Origin: Aralia elata | Taxonomy: Eukaryota; Streptophyta; Magnoliopsida; Apiales; Araliaceae | Direction of reading: 5' to 3' | Length of the DNA: 64,000 nucleotides | Assembly (NCBI GenBank): GCA_034770075.1 | Contig: CM068380.1 | Coordinates: 25,164,638-25,228,637, forward strand | In this document: in pieces, positions 32,789 to 44,279 of the stretch | Numbering within the stretch: the first letter of the stretch is position 1 | Layout of the letters: each line of letters begins with the position of its first letter | Made by a program: the position numbers and the translations under genes | Notes under the pieces: model-generated | What the model saw: only the letters and a program-made list of their open reading frames with translations | Told to the model about the DNA's origin: nothing | Database searches by the model: none

Positions 32789-34381
32789 TGTTGCTCGATT
32801 TCGCAACCGATAAATACGCGCAAGTATACGCGGTCAACAAGTAATATAAGATAAGTAAAGTGTCGAACCCACGAGGAATTATGTTAAATAATTACCAAAT
32901 ATCAATCGTATGTAAAATCAATCCAATTTAAACAATGACAATATGGTTTGTGTTTGTTGTTGATTAAAACTAAAATAAAGGAAATTTAGAAATCAAGGTT
33001 TTACTAACACGGGTAAAGTTCAAGATAAAAAGGTCTAAGATTACAATATCCCCCAACTCTTCATTTGAACATCCTAATCTCTCTTGTTTGGTAAATTAGA
33101 ACATACGAATTGCTATCCGAGAAATCACAAGTATATATAAGCCTCTCCCGATGGTCGAATACGTATTTCCTATTGTGGTGCATAAATATATTTCTATTCT
33201 ATACACAAGCAAGAATCCCATATCAAGAACAATTAATAAGACACATGTCACGTAAAGTCCCATTAACCATTCTATCAATTACCAACTTTCACAATAGAAA
33301 TCATTAAGCATGCTTCTCAAATGGATACATGTGGTATTTAGGTATATGTCTATCCTAAATACAATCAAATTATCAACCCTCAAGAATAATACATAAGACT
33401 CACGTCACATAATCTCATACATTATCCATAAAGAATATCTAATTTTCACATGAATTCATAACTAGGTCTCAACTTATACTTCCTCTCTCAATTCCATATA
33501 AGTTACCAAAGTAATTACGGGCCAGGTAATTAATCATTAATCAAAGGTTATAAACTTCCAATTCTCAAAATGCCTAATTACCATTCAAGAGAGAGCATTC
33601 AATTTAAACTACAAGTTGGGTTCCATTGCAATCTTAGAATGAAGAGTTTAGCTCATATTTAATCTTAATAACATCATAAACTGATTATAGTACATGGTTT
33701 GGAATAACAAAGTAAGAATAAAGAACTACAACAAATGAAGATACACCCCTTTTATGATGATATTCCCGAATTAGTGAGATGTAGTTCTTCTTGAGTTGCT
33801 CTTGTTTCCTATTTCGTGCTCCAAGCCTCTTTGGTTGATGAAATTCTGATAATCTTTCCTTTAGCTCCTTTGTTCTTCTTCTTTTCTCTCAAACCCTAGC
33901 TTTTTCCAAAATGTGTAACAAGGCTTGAATCCCCCCTCCCTTTACTCCCTGGATGGCTACTAATCTAATTACCCTCTCTCCTTGCTTTTCCATTGTGCCC
34001 CCGAAATTCCTCCACCGAAACTCCACTACCAGCAGAAGTGACAAATGCCAGCCATATCTCTTGTCCCGACCTGTCGCCCCGGCGACAAAAATATACTGCG
34101 TAATGCCGCCCCGGTGACGACGTCGCCCCGGCGATGAATTTTGCCTTCAAACTGTCGCCCCAGCGCTAGATGTTGCCTTCAAGCTGTCGCCCCGGCGCTG
34201 GAGCCTACTGTTGGATTTTAACATTTTTGCACTAAAATTCCATAATTCCACAATCATCAACATAGATCCTCTTCCTGCACAATAATGCATTAACTAGTGA
34301 AATGGTGCTATAAATGCTTAACGATAGCCGAGAATTGAGCCTAGAAAACATTCAACTCGTAGGTATAAAACCCACTCATCA
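32789..34381 (-). repeat. 5' LTR of the Athila element (1,593 bp)
   Basis: Same ends as the 3' LTR (TG...CA on plus). It differs at three single bases (near 33,965, 34,115 and 34,348) and lacks 17 bases of one palindromic unit. A TATATATA motif on the minus strand at about 33,131-33,139 is a candidate promoter. The GC-rich palindrome block is at about 34,070-34,200. Confidence 0.95.
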
Positions 34382-34386
34382 AGGAC

Positions 34387-34995
34387 CCCGAGACCGAGGG
34401 AGAGGAGCCACCTGCTTATGTGGATGGCATGGGGTCCACTGCCGACGATATTATTGAGGGACTGACCAGCAAGACCGAGGAGCTGGAGGATCGGATAGCT
34501 CACCTGGAGGAGCAGAATCAGACCCACCAGATCCGAGAGGACCAGTATAGAGACCTGGCCTATCAGCTTGAGCACGACTTGGGAGTGGCGAAGTCACAAC
34601 TACAGGGCTACGAGTCCTCAGCGCAGCAGATCGGACCACTGCTACATCAGCTAGTGGCCCGAAATGCTGAGTTGAGAGAGAGGCTGGATCAGAGGGATCT
34701 GCAGATCGCCCACCTGAAGGCCAAGCAGGAGGCCATGAAGTTCGAGATTGGGTTAGAAGTTGCTGAGAATGTCCGAGTGAGGGACGCCTGGGTCAGAGCA
34801 GCAAGTAGAGTTGACCTATTGGAGGACCGGTTAGAGGCTGGGGCGGTGAGGATCGAGACCCTAGGATATGCCCTAGATGCAGCCTACAGGAGGCCCCGGT
34901 TTGAGGCAGGCGAGTCTAGCCGCTCAGTTCGTCGCAGGGTAGGGGATGGAGCATTCTCTGGTCAGCAGGCTCGGATCCGTCACGACATGCAGTGA
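34387..34995 (+). pseudogene. Tekay accessory ORF upstream of gag, 3' part: coiled-coil protein
   Basis: The frame continues from 22,064 across the Athila insertion (one copy of AGGAC removed) and ends at TGA 34,993-34,995. It encodes about 200 residues with clear heptad repeats: KTEELEDRIAHLEEQNQ, RNAELRERLDQRDLQIAHLK and RVDLLEDRLEAGAVRIETLG. This suggests a long alpha-helical coiled coil, then a short Arg/Ser-rich tail. The whole ORF (with 21,847-22,064) would be about 275 residues. I recognise no enzyme domain. It precedes gag by about 400 bases in the same sense. Possible roles are oligomerisation with Gag or RNA packaging, but that is a guess. Broken by a frameshift in the first part and by the Athila insertion. 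Confidence 0.7.
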
Positions 34996-35467
34996 CTTGA
35001 TATGATGGTTACTTTGTCTTTAGTTCAGTCAGTCCCACCTTTTGTTATATTAGGGACGTATTCATGTTTGATTTGTGAAACTTTATATTGTATTTAGACT
35101 TGGGGTAGCAGTTAAACCCCAACTTTTATGTTTTGAGGGATGGAAGGTTAAGATTCCCCACTTTTGTCTTGGGGGAAAGATTATTGATGGATAGGCACAT
35201 AGTGGCGCATTTATAGAAGTATGCCACAGGTTTAGTCTTGTAACAAAACAGTGGTATATGAATATAAATGCAGATGTTTCACTTAAATCAAATGTGTTGA
35301 TAGATATTTTACCTTTGATTGCTTATTTTAATGACATATTGTGTAAAATATAAAACTATAGGTAAAAGTCAGCGAATTTTCCTTATCCAAACATACCGCC
35401 AAGAGGAAGGCCACGTAACCAGCGAGTTGAGGAATCAGAAAGCGAAGTTGGAAATCAATCCAACCCG
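34996..35467 (+). other. Tekay leader between accessory ORF and gag; probable lost gag start codon
   Basis: About 390 bases without a gene. In the gag frame the sequence is open from 35,366. At 35,393 it reads ATA CCG CCA AGA GGA AGG CCA, which looks like the usual basic gag N-terminus (M-P-P-R-G-R-P) with ATG changed to ATA. The first ATG in frame is then 35,468. Confidence 0.55.
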
Positions 35468-38293
35468 ATGAGAATGTTTGCGGAAATGTTGGCAGAAGCC
35501 ATGCAATCAAGGCTGCCACCTGGAGGGGCCCAAGCAGCAGCCGAGCCAGCGCATCATCTGGCAAATTTCAAGGATTTCAAATTGGTCGGACCACCCGAGT
35601 TCAAGGGAACTCTTAACCCAATAGAAGCACAGACCTGGATAGAAGAGATAGAAAAGATCTTCGAGGTAGCAAGGGTGGCAGAGGAACAAAAAACAAGCTT
35701 TGCTACCTTCATGTTAAAGGGCGAGGCAAACTACTGGTGGAAGGCCAACAGGGGCCGAGTGGAAGGAGGCATTGTCGCCTGGGATCGTTTCAAGGAGATG
35801 TTCTTGGAAAATTACTTTCCAGAGAGCATGAAGCAAGAGATGGAGATCAAGTTCCTGGAACTAAAACAAGGAAACATGTCTGTGGCCGAGTACGCAGCTA
35901 AGTTTAATGAGTTGGCACGGTTTGCAACTCACCAAGTCAACACAGAGGAAAGGAAAGCTCGTAGGTTTGAGCAAGGATTGAAACCATGGTTATACCGTTC
36001 TGTTGCGGTATTGAAAATCAAGACATTTGCAGAATTGTTGGAGAGGGCAATCATCGCAGAGGGTGGCAGTGAGGCCCTGGCAAAATACAATCAAGAGAAG
36101 AAGAAGGGACATGAGGGCCCGAAAACAGGAAGCAGCGGGGGCAGTAACCCCAACAAACGGAAGTGGGTCGAGAGTCAGTCCTCTGGGGGAAACAAATCTG
36201 GAGGGGAGGTGAAGAAGCCGGGCAGATGCAACAATTGTGGCAAGAACCACACAGGGGAATGCATGAAAGGGAAAAGCGTGTGTTACCGTTGTGGACAACC
36301 TGGGCACATGGCCCCACAATGCCCTAATAAGCCGAAAGGAGGTTGTTTCTCCTGTGGATCACCTGACCACCAGATCAAGGATTGCCCGAAGAGGAAGGGC
36401 GACGCTGGGAGTGGCAACCGAAACAACAACAACAGTGGAAACAGCAACCGGTTGAACTACGGGCCACCAGCCAGTCAAGCCAACCGGCCAACAGCCCGCA
36501 CGTTCAACATGACCGTGAAGGATGCCATGGAATCCAAAGACGTGGTGTCAGGTATCATCCCAATCAATGATATAAATGCATATGTGCTATTTGATTCGGG
36601 TGCTACTTGCTCTTTTGTTTCCGAAGAATTTGCTAGTCAGTTAAATGTACCTTGTGAAAAGTTAGAACACCCTATGAACGTAGAAGTAGCAAACAAGGAA
36701 ATTATCCCCGTAGAATGCATTCATAGGAATTGTTGTGCTGAATTGCGAGAATTTAAGCTCAATGTGGATTTGATACCAATTCGACTGGGAGAGTTTGACG
36801 TAATCCTGGGAATGGATTGGCTATCAATTCACGGAGCAGTCATTGATTGTAAGAAGAAATGTGTACACCTAAAGACTTCTAATAAGTCGAAGGTGGTATT
36901 TTATGGCAGCAAGTCACCAAAACCATCTTGTTGTCTTACTATGATGCAAACAAGGAGATTACTGAAGAAAGGTTGCGAGTGTTATTTGGCCCATGTGGTC
37001 GATACTCGTCAGGTCGGGGATGAAATGGGTCAAATACCAATCGTGAGAGAATTCACTGATGTCTTTCCCGATGAACTTCCGGGACTGCCGCCGGACAGGG
37101 AAACCGAGTTCGTGATCGATTTGGCACCGGGAACCGCACCAATATCTAAGCCGCCGTATCGAATGGCACCTGTAGAAATGAAGGAGTTGATGGTGCAACT
37201 ACAGGAATTGTTAGATAAAGGATATATCAGACCGAGTGTGTCCCCCTGGGGAGCGCCAGTTCTGTTTGTAAAGAAGAAAGATGGTTCTATGCGACTTTGT
37301 ATCGACTACCGAAAGTTGAACAAAGTTACGATTAAGAATAGGTATCCGCTTCCTAGGATTGACGATCTATTTGATCAACTTAAGGGAGCGAAATACTTTT
37401 CAAAAATCGACTTAAGAACAGGCTATCATCAGCTGAAGGTGAGGCAAGAAGATATCCCGAAGACTGCATTCAGAACTCGTTACGGGCACTTCGAGTTTCT
37501 GGTAATGTCTTTTGGATTGACGAATGCACCAGCAGCATTCATGGATATGATGAACAGAGTGTTCAAGCAGTACTTGGACAAGTTCGTAGTTGTATTCATC
37601 GATGACATTCTGGTGTATTCAGGGACGGAGGAGGAGCATGCTGAACATTTGAAGATTGTATTAGAAGCTCTCAGGAAGGAGAAGTTGTATGCAAAGTTTT
37701 CTAAGTGTGAGTTTTGGTTGCAGAGAGTACAATTTCTGGGTCATGTCATCGACAAGAATGGTGTTTCGGTGGACCCAGCAAAAGTGGAAGCAGTTATCAA
37801 CTGGGAACAGCCGAAGACGCCGACAGAGATCCGGAGTTTCTTGGGATTAGCGGGATACTATCGGAGATTCATTCAGGATTTTTCTAAGATAGCATCGCCG
37901 TTGACCAATCTTACCAGAAAAACAGTTAAGTTCGTTTGGTCAGAAAAATGTGAGGAGAGTTTCATGGAGTTGAAGAGGAGACTTAGCCAAGCACCAGTGT
38001 TAACCTTATCAGACAACACTGGGGGTTTTGTAGTGTATAGCGATGCGTCACACAAAGGTCTTGGCTGTGTACTGATGCAACACGGCAAGGTCGTGGCGTA
38101 CGCATCACGTCAACTGAAGGACTATGAGAAGGGTTACCCGACTCATGACTTGGAGTTAGCAGCGGTAGTTTTCGCCTTGAAGATTTGGAGGCACTACCTA
38201 TACGGTGAGAAGTGCGAGATATATACGGATCACAAAAGTCTGAAATATATCTTCACTCAAAAGGAGCTGAACATGAGACAACGCCAATGGTGA
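35468..38293 (+). pseudogene. Tekay Gag-protease-RT-RNase H, ending at an in-frame TGA
   Basis: 941 residues from the first in-frame ATG (a natural start was probably at 35,393). Gag core is at about residues 40-190 (LKGEANYWWKANRGR, LELKQGNMSVAEYAAKF). Three zinc knuckles follow at about 253-305, including CYRCGQPGHMAPQC and CFSCGSPDHQIKDC. Protease has FDSGATCSFV near 375. RT spans about 530-740 with LCIDYRKLNKVTIKNRYPLPR and the catalytic VVFIDDILVYS. RNase H starts YSDASHKGLGCVL and includes YTDHKSLKYIF. The frame stops at TGA 38,291-38,293, inside the RNase H end, and resumes at once in the same frame. CGA (Arg) to TGA at a CpG would account for it. It makes the particle and copies RNA to DNA, but this copy would give a truncated Pol lacking integrase. 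Confidence 0.9.
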
Positions 38294-39931
38294 GAATTGA
38301 TCAAGGACTACAACTGTGAAATTCTATACCATCCGGGCAAAGCAAATGTAGTGGCTGATGCCTTAAGCAGGAAAGACAAGGTGAAATTGATGCAACTGAT
38401 GGTTCAAGAGGAATTGGTAAAGGACTTTGAACGTCTGGAACTGGAGGTTAGGTATCCAATGGAGGCGGACAATAAATTGTTTACTGTAACGACGGGTCCG
38501 ACTCTACTGGATAAGATACAGGAGGCTCAAGAATTTGATGAAGAATGCATTGATATTAAGAAACAATTATCGGAGGGAAAAGCATCGAAGTACAAGATTG
38601 ACAGCGCAGGATTACTGAGATTCGAGGGGAGGATCTGGATACCCTACGTACCAGACTTAAGGGAAGAAATTTTTCAAGAGGCCCATAATACGAGATTTTC
38701 GGTACATCCGGGTAGCACCAAGATGTATCAAGATCTTCGTCAACATTATTGGTGGCCGCATTTGAAAGGGGAAGTTGCAGAATTCGTCAGCCGATGTTTA
38801 ACTTGTCAGAGGATCAAGGCAGAACACCAGCGGCCGAGCGGACTGTTGCAACCCTTAGAGATTCCCAAGTGGAAGTGGGAGCATATTACTATGGATTTTG
38901 TGGTAGGACTCCCGACAACCCAAAGGGGTCTAGACGCCATTTGGGTAATCGTAGATCGGTTGACCAAATCTGCCCACTTTCTACCGATCAAGATCAGGTA
39001 CAAATTGGAACATTTGGCGAAACTTTACGTGAAGGAAATAGTATCACGACATGGAGTGTCGGTATCTATTGTGTCTGACAGAGATCCGCGCTTCACGTCA
39101 AATTTTTGGAGAAGCCTACAGGAAAGACTGGGAACACAGTTAAGAATGAGTACGGCATATCATCCCCAAACTGATGGTCAGAGTGAGCGAACAATTCAGA
39201 CCCTAGAGGATATGCTTCGGGCAGTTGTGATGGATTTAAGTGGCAGCTGGGACGATCACTTACCACTAGTAGAGTTCATTTACAACAATAGTTACCATGC
39301 TAGCATTGGTATGCCACCGTATGAAGCGTTATACGGGAGGAAGTGTCGAACGCCGTTGTGTTGGGATGAAGTTGGTGAACGGAGATTGTTGGGACCAGAA
39401 TTGGTACAACAAACCGTGGAAATCATTAAAATAATAAGACAGCGGTTAGTAGCAGCTCATGATCGTCAAAAGAAGTATGCCGACTTACATCGTCAGAAAC
39501 GAGACTTTGAAGTTGGTAGCTTTGTGTTTCTGAAAGTATCTCCCTGGAAAGGAAAAATCCGTTTTGGGAAGAAGGGTAAATTGAGCCCTAGGTTCATAGG
39601 ACCGTTCGAAGTTTTGAGGCGGATCGGCGAAGTGGCATACGAGGTAGCCTTACCTCCTGAACTTGAGCACATTCACAATGTGTTCCATGTGTCAGTGTTG
39701 CGTCCGTATAAGCCAGATTACAAACATGTTATTTCCTATGAACCAATTCAAGTCGAAAAGGACTTATCGTATGAGGAAATTCCTGTGAAAATACTGGATA
39801 GAAAAGAACAGACACTGAAGAATAAAACTATACATTCTGTTAAAGTTCTCTGGAGAAATCACGCGGTGGAAGAAGCCACGTGGGAACTCGAAGAGAAAAT
39901 AAGAGCGAATTACCCCCAGCTATTCGAGTAA
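38294..39931 (+). pseudogene. Tekay RNase H end, integrase and chromodomain-like tail
   Basis: Same frame as the upstream ORF, after one TGA. It opens with the end of RNase H (HPGKANVVADALSRK). Integrase follows, with its finger (HPGSTKMYQDLRQHYWW, CLTCQR) and D-D-E core (ITMDFVVGLP, VSDRDPRFTSNFW, TAYHPQTDGQSER). The C-terminus has a GPF module (SPRFIGPFEVLRRIG) and ends in a chromodomain-like stretch (VKILDRKEQTLKN, VKVLWRNHAVEEATWE). That tail defines chromoviruses and is thought to steer insertion to particular chromatin. Integrase residues look intact, but without the upstream frame there is no start codon of its own. Confidence 0.9.
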
Positions 39932-39965
39932 CCTTAGATTGAAATCCCGAGGACGGAATTTTTAT

Positions 39966-39978
39966 AAGGGGGAGAGGA
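39966..39978 (+). promoter_or_regulatory. Polypurine tract of the Tekay element
   Basis: AAGGGGGAGAGGA (with a T-rich box, TTTTTATAA, just before) directly abuts the 3' LTR start. It lies 34 bases after the pol stop codon. Confidence 0.9.
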
Positions 39979-40940
39979 TGTAATGTCCGAGAATTTTTAA
40001 ACATTGTATTGGTTTATTATAATATATGAAATTCTTTTTTATTTAATGAATTTAATTGGACCCATGTAGGTGTTATTAATTAATTATCCAGGTATATGGT
40101 CCAATAATTTTCTCGCATTAAAGGGACTCATTAAAAGTTGAATAATTAGTGAGTTAACCCTAAGGAGGTAATGGCAAGAAAATTTGGGAACAAAGGTAAT
40201 AAATGAATTCATTTTACAACTATCAGATTTAAATAATTCAAACGAGAAATGATTGAGCAAATATTTTGAATAATTAACTAAATTAATTAATTATTCAATT
40301 TAAATATTTGACTAGAATATTGCTAATTTAATTTGGGTCATTTCGAATTTGGGCCTAAATTCTCCTACTGGGTCACTTTTGTTCAGCCGACCCAATTCTA
40401 TTTGGGACAACCCATTTCCTTCTCTTACCAAGTTCGGATCATTTCGCCCCGGTAAAACAAATTGGGGGACTTAACAGACCTAGCCTCTAACCAGATAGAA
40501 ACGAGGGGAAAGGGAGAGGTTAAGCCGAGCTAGAGGGGAACCCATCAGCCTAGAATCCTCCATCAATCAGTCGAAGCGGACGAGCGCGCGACGGGGAAGA
40601 GAAAAGGAGCTGTCAACCATGCGCCGACAGTAGCAAGAGGATCGGCGGACTGACCAACGATCGAGGCGGATAATCGACGCAACCGAGTGCCATCGTTCGG
40701 ACCAAAGGTTCGAAACAGTGGGCGATTGGACCGGTGGGGGTTCGACACTCGAGGATTTGCCGGCGAAGTTCAGGCGACGTGATGGGAACGATCGAACGTC
40801 TACTCTCTCCCTACTGCTGGTCATAGACTCGGTCAAGCAGGTTATTACCCAACAAAGGGGTAAAACTTCTTCTATAAATTGAGCCCCAAACTCTAAGCCC
40901 AAGGCTGCCGATTTTAGTTTGTTTTGTAAATTCAGATTAG

Positions 40941-40984
<44 letters not shown>

Positions 40985-43900
40985 CGTAGCAAGGAAAGGG
41001 AACCAGGGGAATTGGTCGGTGAATGTCTAGCTGGATTCGGTACTGTGGAAGAAGAAGAAGAACGGCGGCTCGGTCGGACCCAAGGTATACCAGTGAACCA
41101 ACTGTGATAGTTTTTCTTTAGGGATTGTATAATTTTTCTGAACTTGGAAATTTGGGGTTGCCGACTGTGTTAACATTGGTTATAATATACATTGTTTCGG
41201 TTGTATTATGTTGTTCTTGTTTAGGTTTACAAGTCTGGATTGTGTTAATTTCGTTGAGTTTGATTTAAGAAATCTGGAATCAGTTCGTGTGAATTTTTGG
41301 TTGGTTTTATTTTTGGGAAATTTGTATTGTGTTGTTCCTGGTATTGGGTTAATTATTTCCCTGTATTAGATTGCTTTGTGCATTTGGGTTGTGTTAAAAT
41401 CTGGTGCAAGAGAACCCCAAGAGGTTCGGCAACATGATTGTGGTATCATAAACCGACCAAGGTTAAGGCTTAGAATGCTCAGTATATGTTCGATTTAATG
41501 CCTAAACCAGAATTTGTTTTCTTTTTCTATGTTAACTGTCTGCCAGCAATATGATTTATAAAACCCAACATTGGTTTCTGGTGATGCGGCAGTGTATGGC
41601 TGGCCACAGACCTTAGAAGAGGTGTTCAGGTTGTATTAAGCTTGTGCTAAGAACCAAAGTTGGCTAAACTGTGTCCAGAAGCTATGTATAAAATTCGGAC
41701 TTCCTTTTTGCCAATATGTTTGGTGTTTTGGGTGTGTTTTTTTTTCCTGCCGTTGGTTTCAAACTTTGGAAAACAGGGGAATGATGCACATCATAAGGCA
41801 GTACTCTGCCCAATTTTCTTTGTAGTTGGGTAGTGAATTGTTAGGTAAAACAATAATAAAATAACTACTTGCTATTTCAATAATAAATAGCAATTAAAAT
41901 AATAAGTATTTAAATTACTATTTAGTTAATATTAGTAACAAAAATAATAATTACTTATTTCTTTTGCCAATATATAATAAGTGATGATAATGAATATTTA
42001 CTTATTGTTTAATGAATACTAAATAAATAATTAAGCAGGAATAAAGTGATAAAATAATAATTATTTATTATTTATCACTAAAATTAAGAAATAATTAATT
42101 ATTGTTATAGGTAAGGATAATACATATTTAATTATTATTTATAATAATTAAATATGAGTAAGGTTAAATAAATAATTATTTATTATTTATTAATAAATAA
42201 TAAATAAAGATAATAAATATTTAATTATTATTTTAATTAATAATTAAGTATAAATAAAGTTAATAATTTAATTATTTATTATTTATCCTTTAATAATAAA
42301 TAAAGCTAATAAATATTTGATTATTGTTTAACTACTATTAAATAATAATCAAGTATGGATAAAATTAATAGATTAACTATTTATTATTTATCCTTAAATA
42401 ATAAATAAAGCTAATAAATATTTGATTATTGCTTAATTACTATTAAATAATAATCAAGTATGAATTAAGTTAATAATTTGATTATTTGTCAATAAGTGAT
42501 AAATAAAGATAACAAATATTCAATGAAATATTTATTATTTATCAATAAATAGTAGATAAAGATAATAAATATTTAACTATTATTTAAGTAATACTTAATA
42601 ATAATTAAGTATGAATATAGTTAATAAAATAATTATTTATTATTAAATAATAAATAAAGATAATAAATATTTAATTATTATTTAATTAATATTAAATGAT
42701 AATTAAGTACGAACAAGGTTAACAAATAATTATTTATTATTTATCGATAAATAATAAATAAAGGTAATAAATATTTAATTAATATTTAATCTTAAATAAT
42801 AATTAAGTATAAGTAAAGTTAATAAATAATTACTTATTATTTATCAATAAATAATAAATAAAGATAATAAATATTTAATTGTTATTCAAATGATAATTGA
42901 TAATAATTAAGCATGACAAAAGGTAATGAAATAATTATTATCATAATAAATAAGGATTGTTAAACCATGTTCAGGGACAGATAATGGTAATGAATTCGGG
43001 AAACCAAAGAATAAGTAATCATGATTAGCTACCATCAAGTTAATAGCTAAAGATTATTAATTTCTGTTTAGCTAATGTTAATTAGTAATTAAATATAGAT
43101 GGTGAATTTTACCTGTTGAGTAAAAGGTATAGTGAGAGGTGCCAATATACAACTGTTAATTGATAAATCGACTTTACCCAATGATAGGTCACTCGAGATC
43201 AATTAATTAAAGCTAAACTATATCTGTAGCTGAGCAAACAGGCAAGTTCCTAACCCTAAACTTCTTACATTATTGCAAGTTCTCCTTTACTCAACTTTTA
43301 CATTGAGCAAATTTCTAAGCCTTATGCATTATTTTTAATTCGTGCAAAAAGGTATATATATACTATTGCAAGTTATTCTTTAAGCTTGAGTTTTTATCTC
43401 CAAGCATGCCTTAAGTGGTCTAATTACTTTCTAAATTATTCCACATCTGTATATTTATTGACATTCGCACTCATGCATTTGAAATTCGTATATTTAAATT
43501 CAGGAATTTATAAACCATTCATGGTTAAGTCTGAACCCTTGTTCGGTCAGACAAATATGTGAGAATTTATAAAAGCTATCTGAACCAATCAATGGTAAGG
43601 ATTCTTAGACTGTATGAACACCCCTTTATTTATAGGGGAGTACCCCACGTACCGTATATAAGGTACAAATAGCAGAATTAAATGTTATGCATATACATAG
43701 GGTACGCGAGGCTGATCCCCTCAAGTACGTTATTCTGTAGCCAGTAACCAGAGGGTCAACCAGCTATTGACTCCTTTGGAAGTTATCGTTCAAAGTCTAT
43801 TTGACTATCAATTTTTCTAAAAGCAATTATTGTTCTTGCTTCTGATTTTTCTAATGTTGAAATTCCTTAATATCCCTTCATCATGATATATCCTTATTGC

Positions 43901-44274
43901 CATACTTTAAACTTGCTGGGCAAACTCGTTGCTCATTCTTGCTATATCATGATCTCATTGCAGCTAAACCCGAGACGTCAGGGAAGAACAAAGGGAAGGA
44001 AAAGATGAAGTGATAGACTTCATGTAGCAGAAGATAAAATTATGTGTAGTTAATTACTATAATGTAATTTTAATCCCTGATAGTTATTAGGGTACGGATT
44101 GTGTATGTGTTTAAGGTTATTTGTATTATGGGACTAGTAACACCTTGTAATGAACAACGTATGTTTATTTTATTCCGCATTTTAGTTACCATATCTTGTT
44201 AGAGGTGAATGTTTGTATTGGATCGTGATGACCGGATCCGGGTACTTGGAGACCCGAATTTGGGGGCGGTCACA
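39979..44274 (+). repeat. 3' LTR of the Tekay element (4,296 bp)
   Basis: Starts TGTAATGTCCGAG and ends GGGGGCGGTCACA. It keeps the TATAAATT box (40,873-40,880), a shorter (TA)n run (about 40,945-40,980) and the AT-rich tandem array (about 41,850-42,960). About 26 differences from the 5' LTR were noted by eye, about 0.6%. Confidence 0.95.
41850..42960 (+). repeat. AT-rich tandem array in the Tekay 3' LTR
   Basis: Same roughly 100 bp units as in the 5' LTR (19,180-20,310), with the same order of variant units and only a few substitutions. The array was therefore already present in the parent element and has not changed copy number since insertion. Confidence 0.8.
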
Positions 44275-44279
44275 AAATT

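Larger units (their letters stand above)
22065..34381 (-). mobile_element. Athila-lineage Ty3/gypsy retrotransposon (12.3 kb)
   Basis: LTRs are at 32,789-34,381 (5') and 22,065-23,674 (3'). The target duplication AGGAC is at 22,060-22,064 and 34,382-34,386. A tRNA-Asp-type primer binding site follows the 5' LTR and a GGGGG-containing polypurine tract precedes the 3' LTR. On the minus strand the order is gag-protease, RT-RNase H-integrase, spacer, then a third ORF in the env-like position, the layout of plant Athila elements. The LTRs differ by only 3 substitutions and one 17 bp gap, so this is the youngest insertion in the window. The reading frames carry small indels, so this copy probably cannot move alone. 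It splits the Tekay accessory ORF. Confidence 0.93.
17311..44274 (+). mobile_element. Tekay/Del-lineage chromovirus (Ty3/gypsy), split by an Athila element
   Basis: LTRs are at 17,311-21,615 and 39,979-44,274. The target duplication AAATT is at 17,306-17,310 and 44,275-44,279. A tRNA-iMet primer binding site and a polypurine tract are in place. The internal region encodes a coiled-coil accessory ORF, then gag with three zinc knuckles, protease, RT, RNase H, integrase and a C-terminal chromodomain-like segment. That order, with very long LTRs, fits the Tekay/Del group. Its own length is about 14.6 kb after removing the Athila insert. I counted about 26 differences between the LTRs by eye (about 0.6%), so insertion is fairly recent. 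Coding is damaged by an in-frame TGA, a probable loss of the gag start codon and a frameshift in the accessory ORF. Confidence 0.92.

Noticed and set aside
17311..44274. Reading the four LTR copies as one large composite element
   Set aside because: Target duplications, opposite orientation and different primer binding sites show two separate elements, one inside the other.
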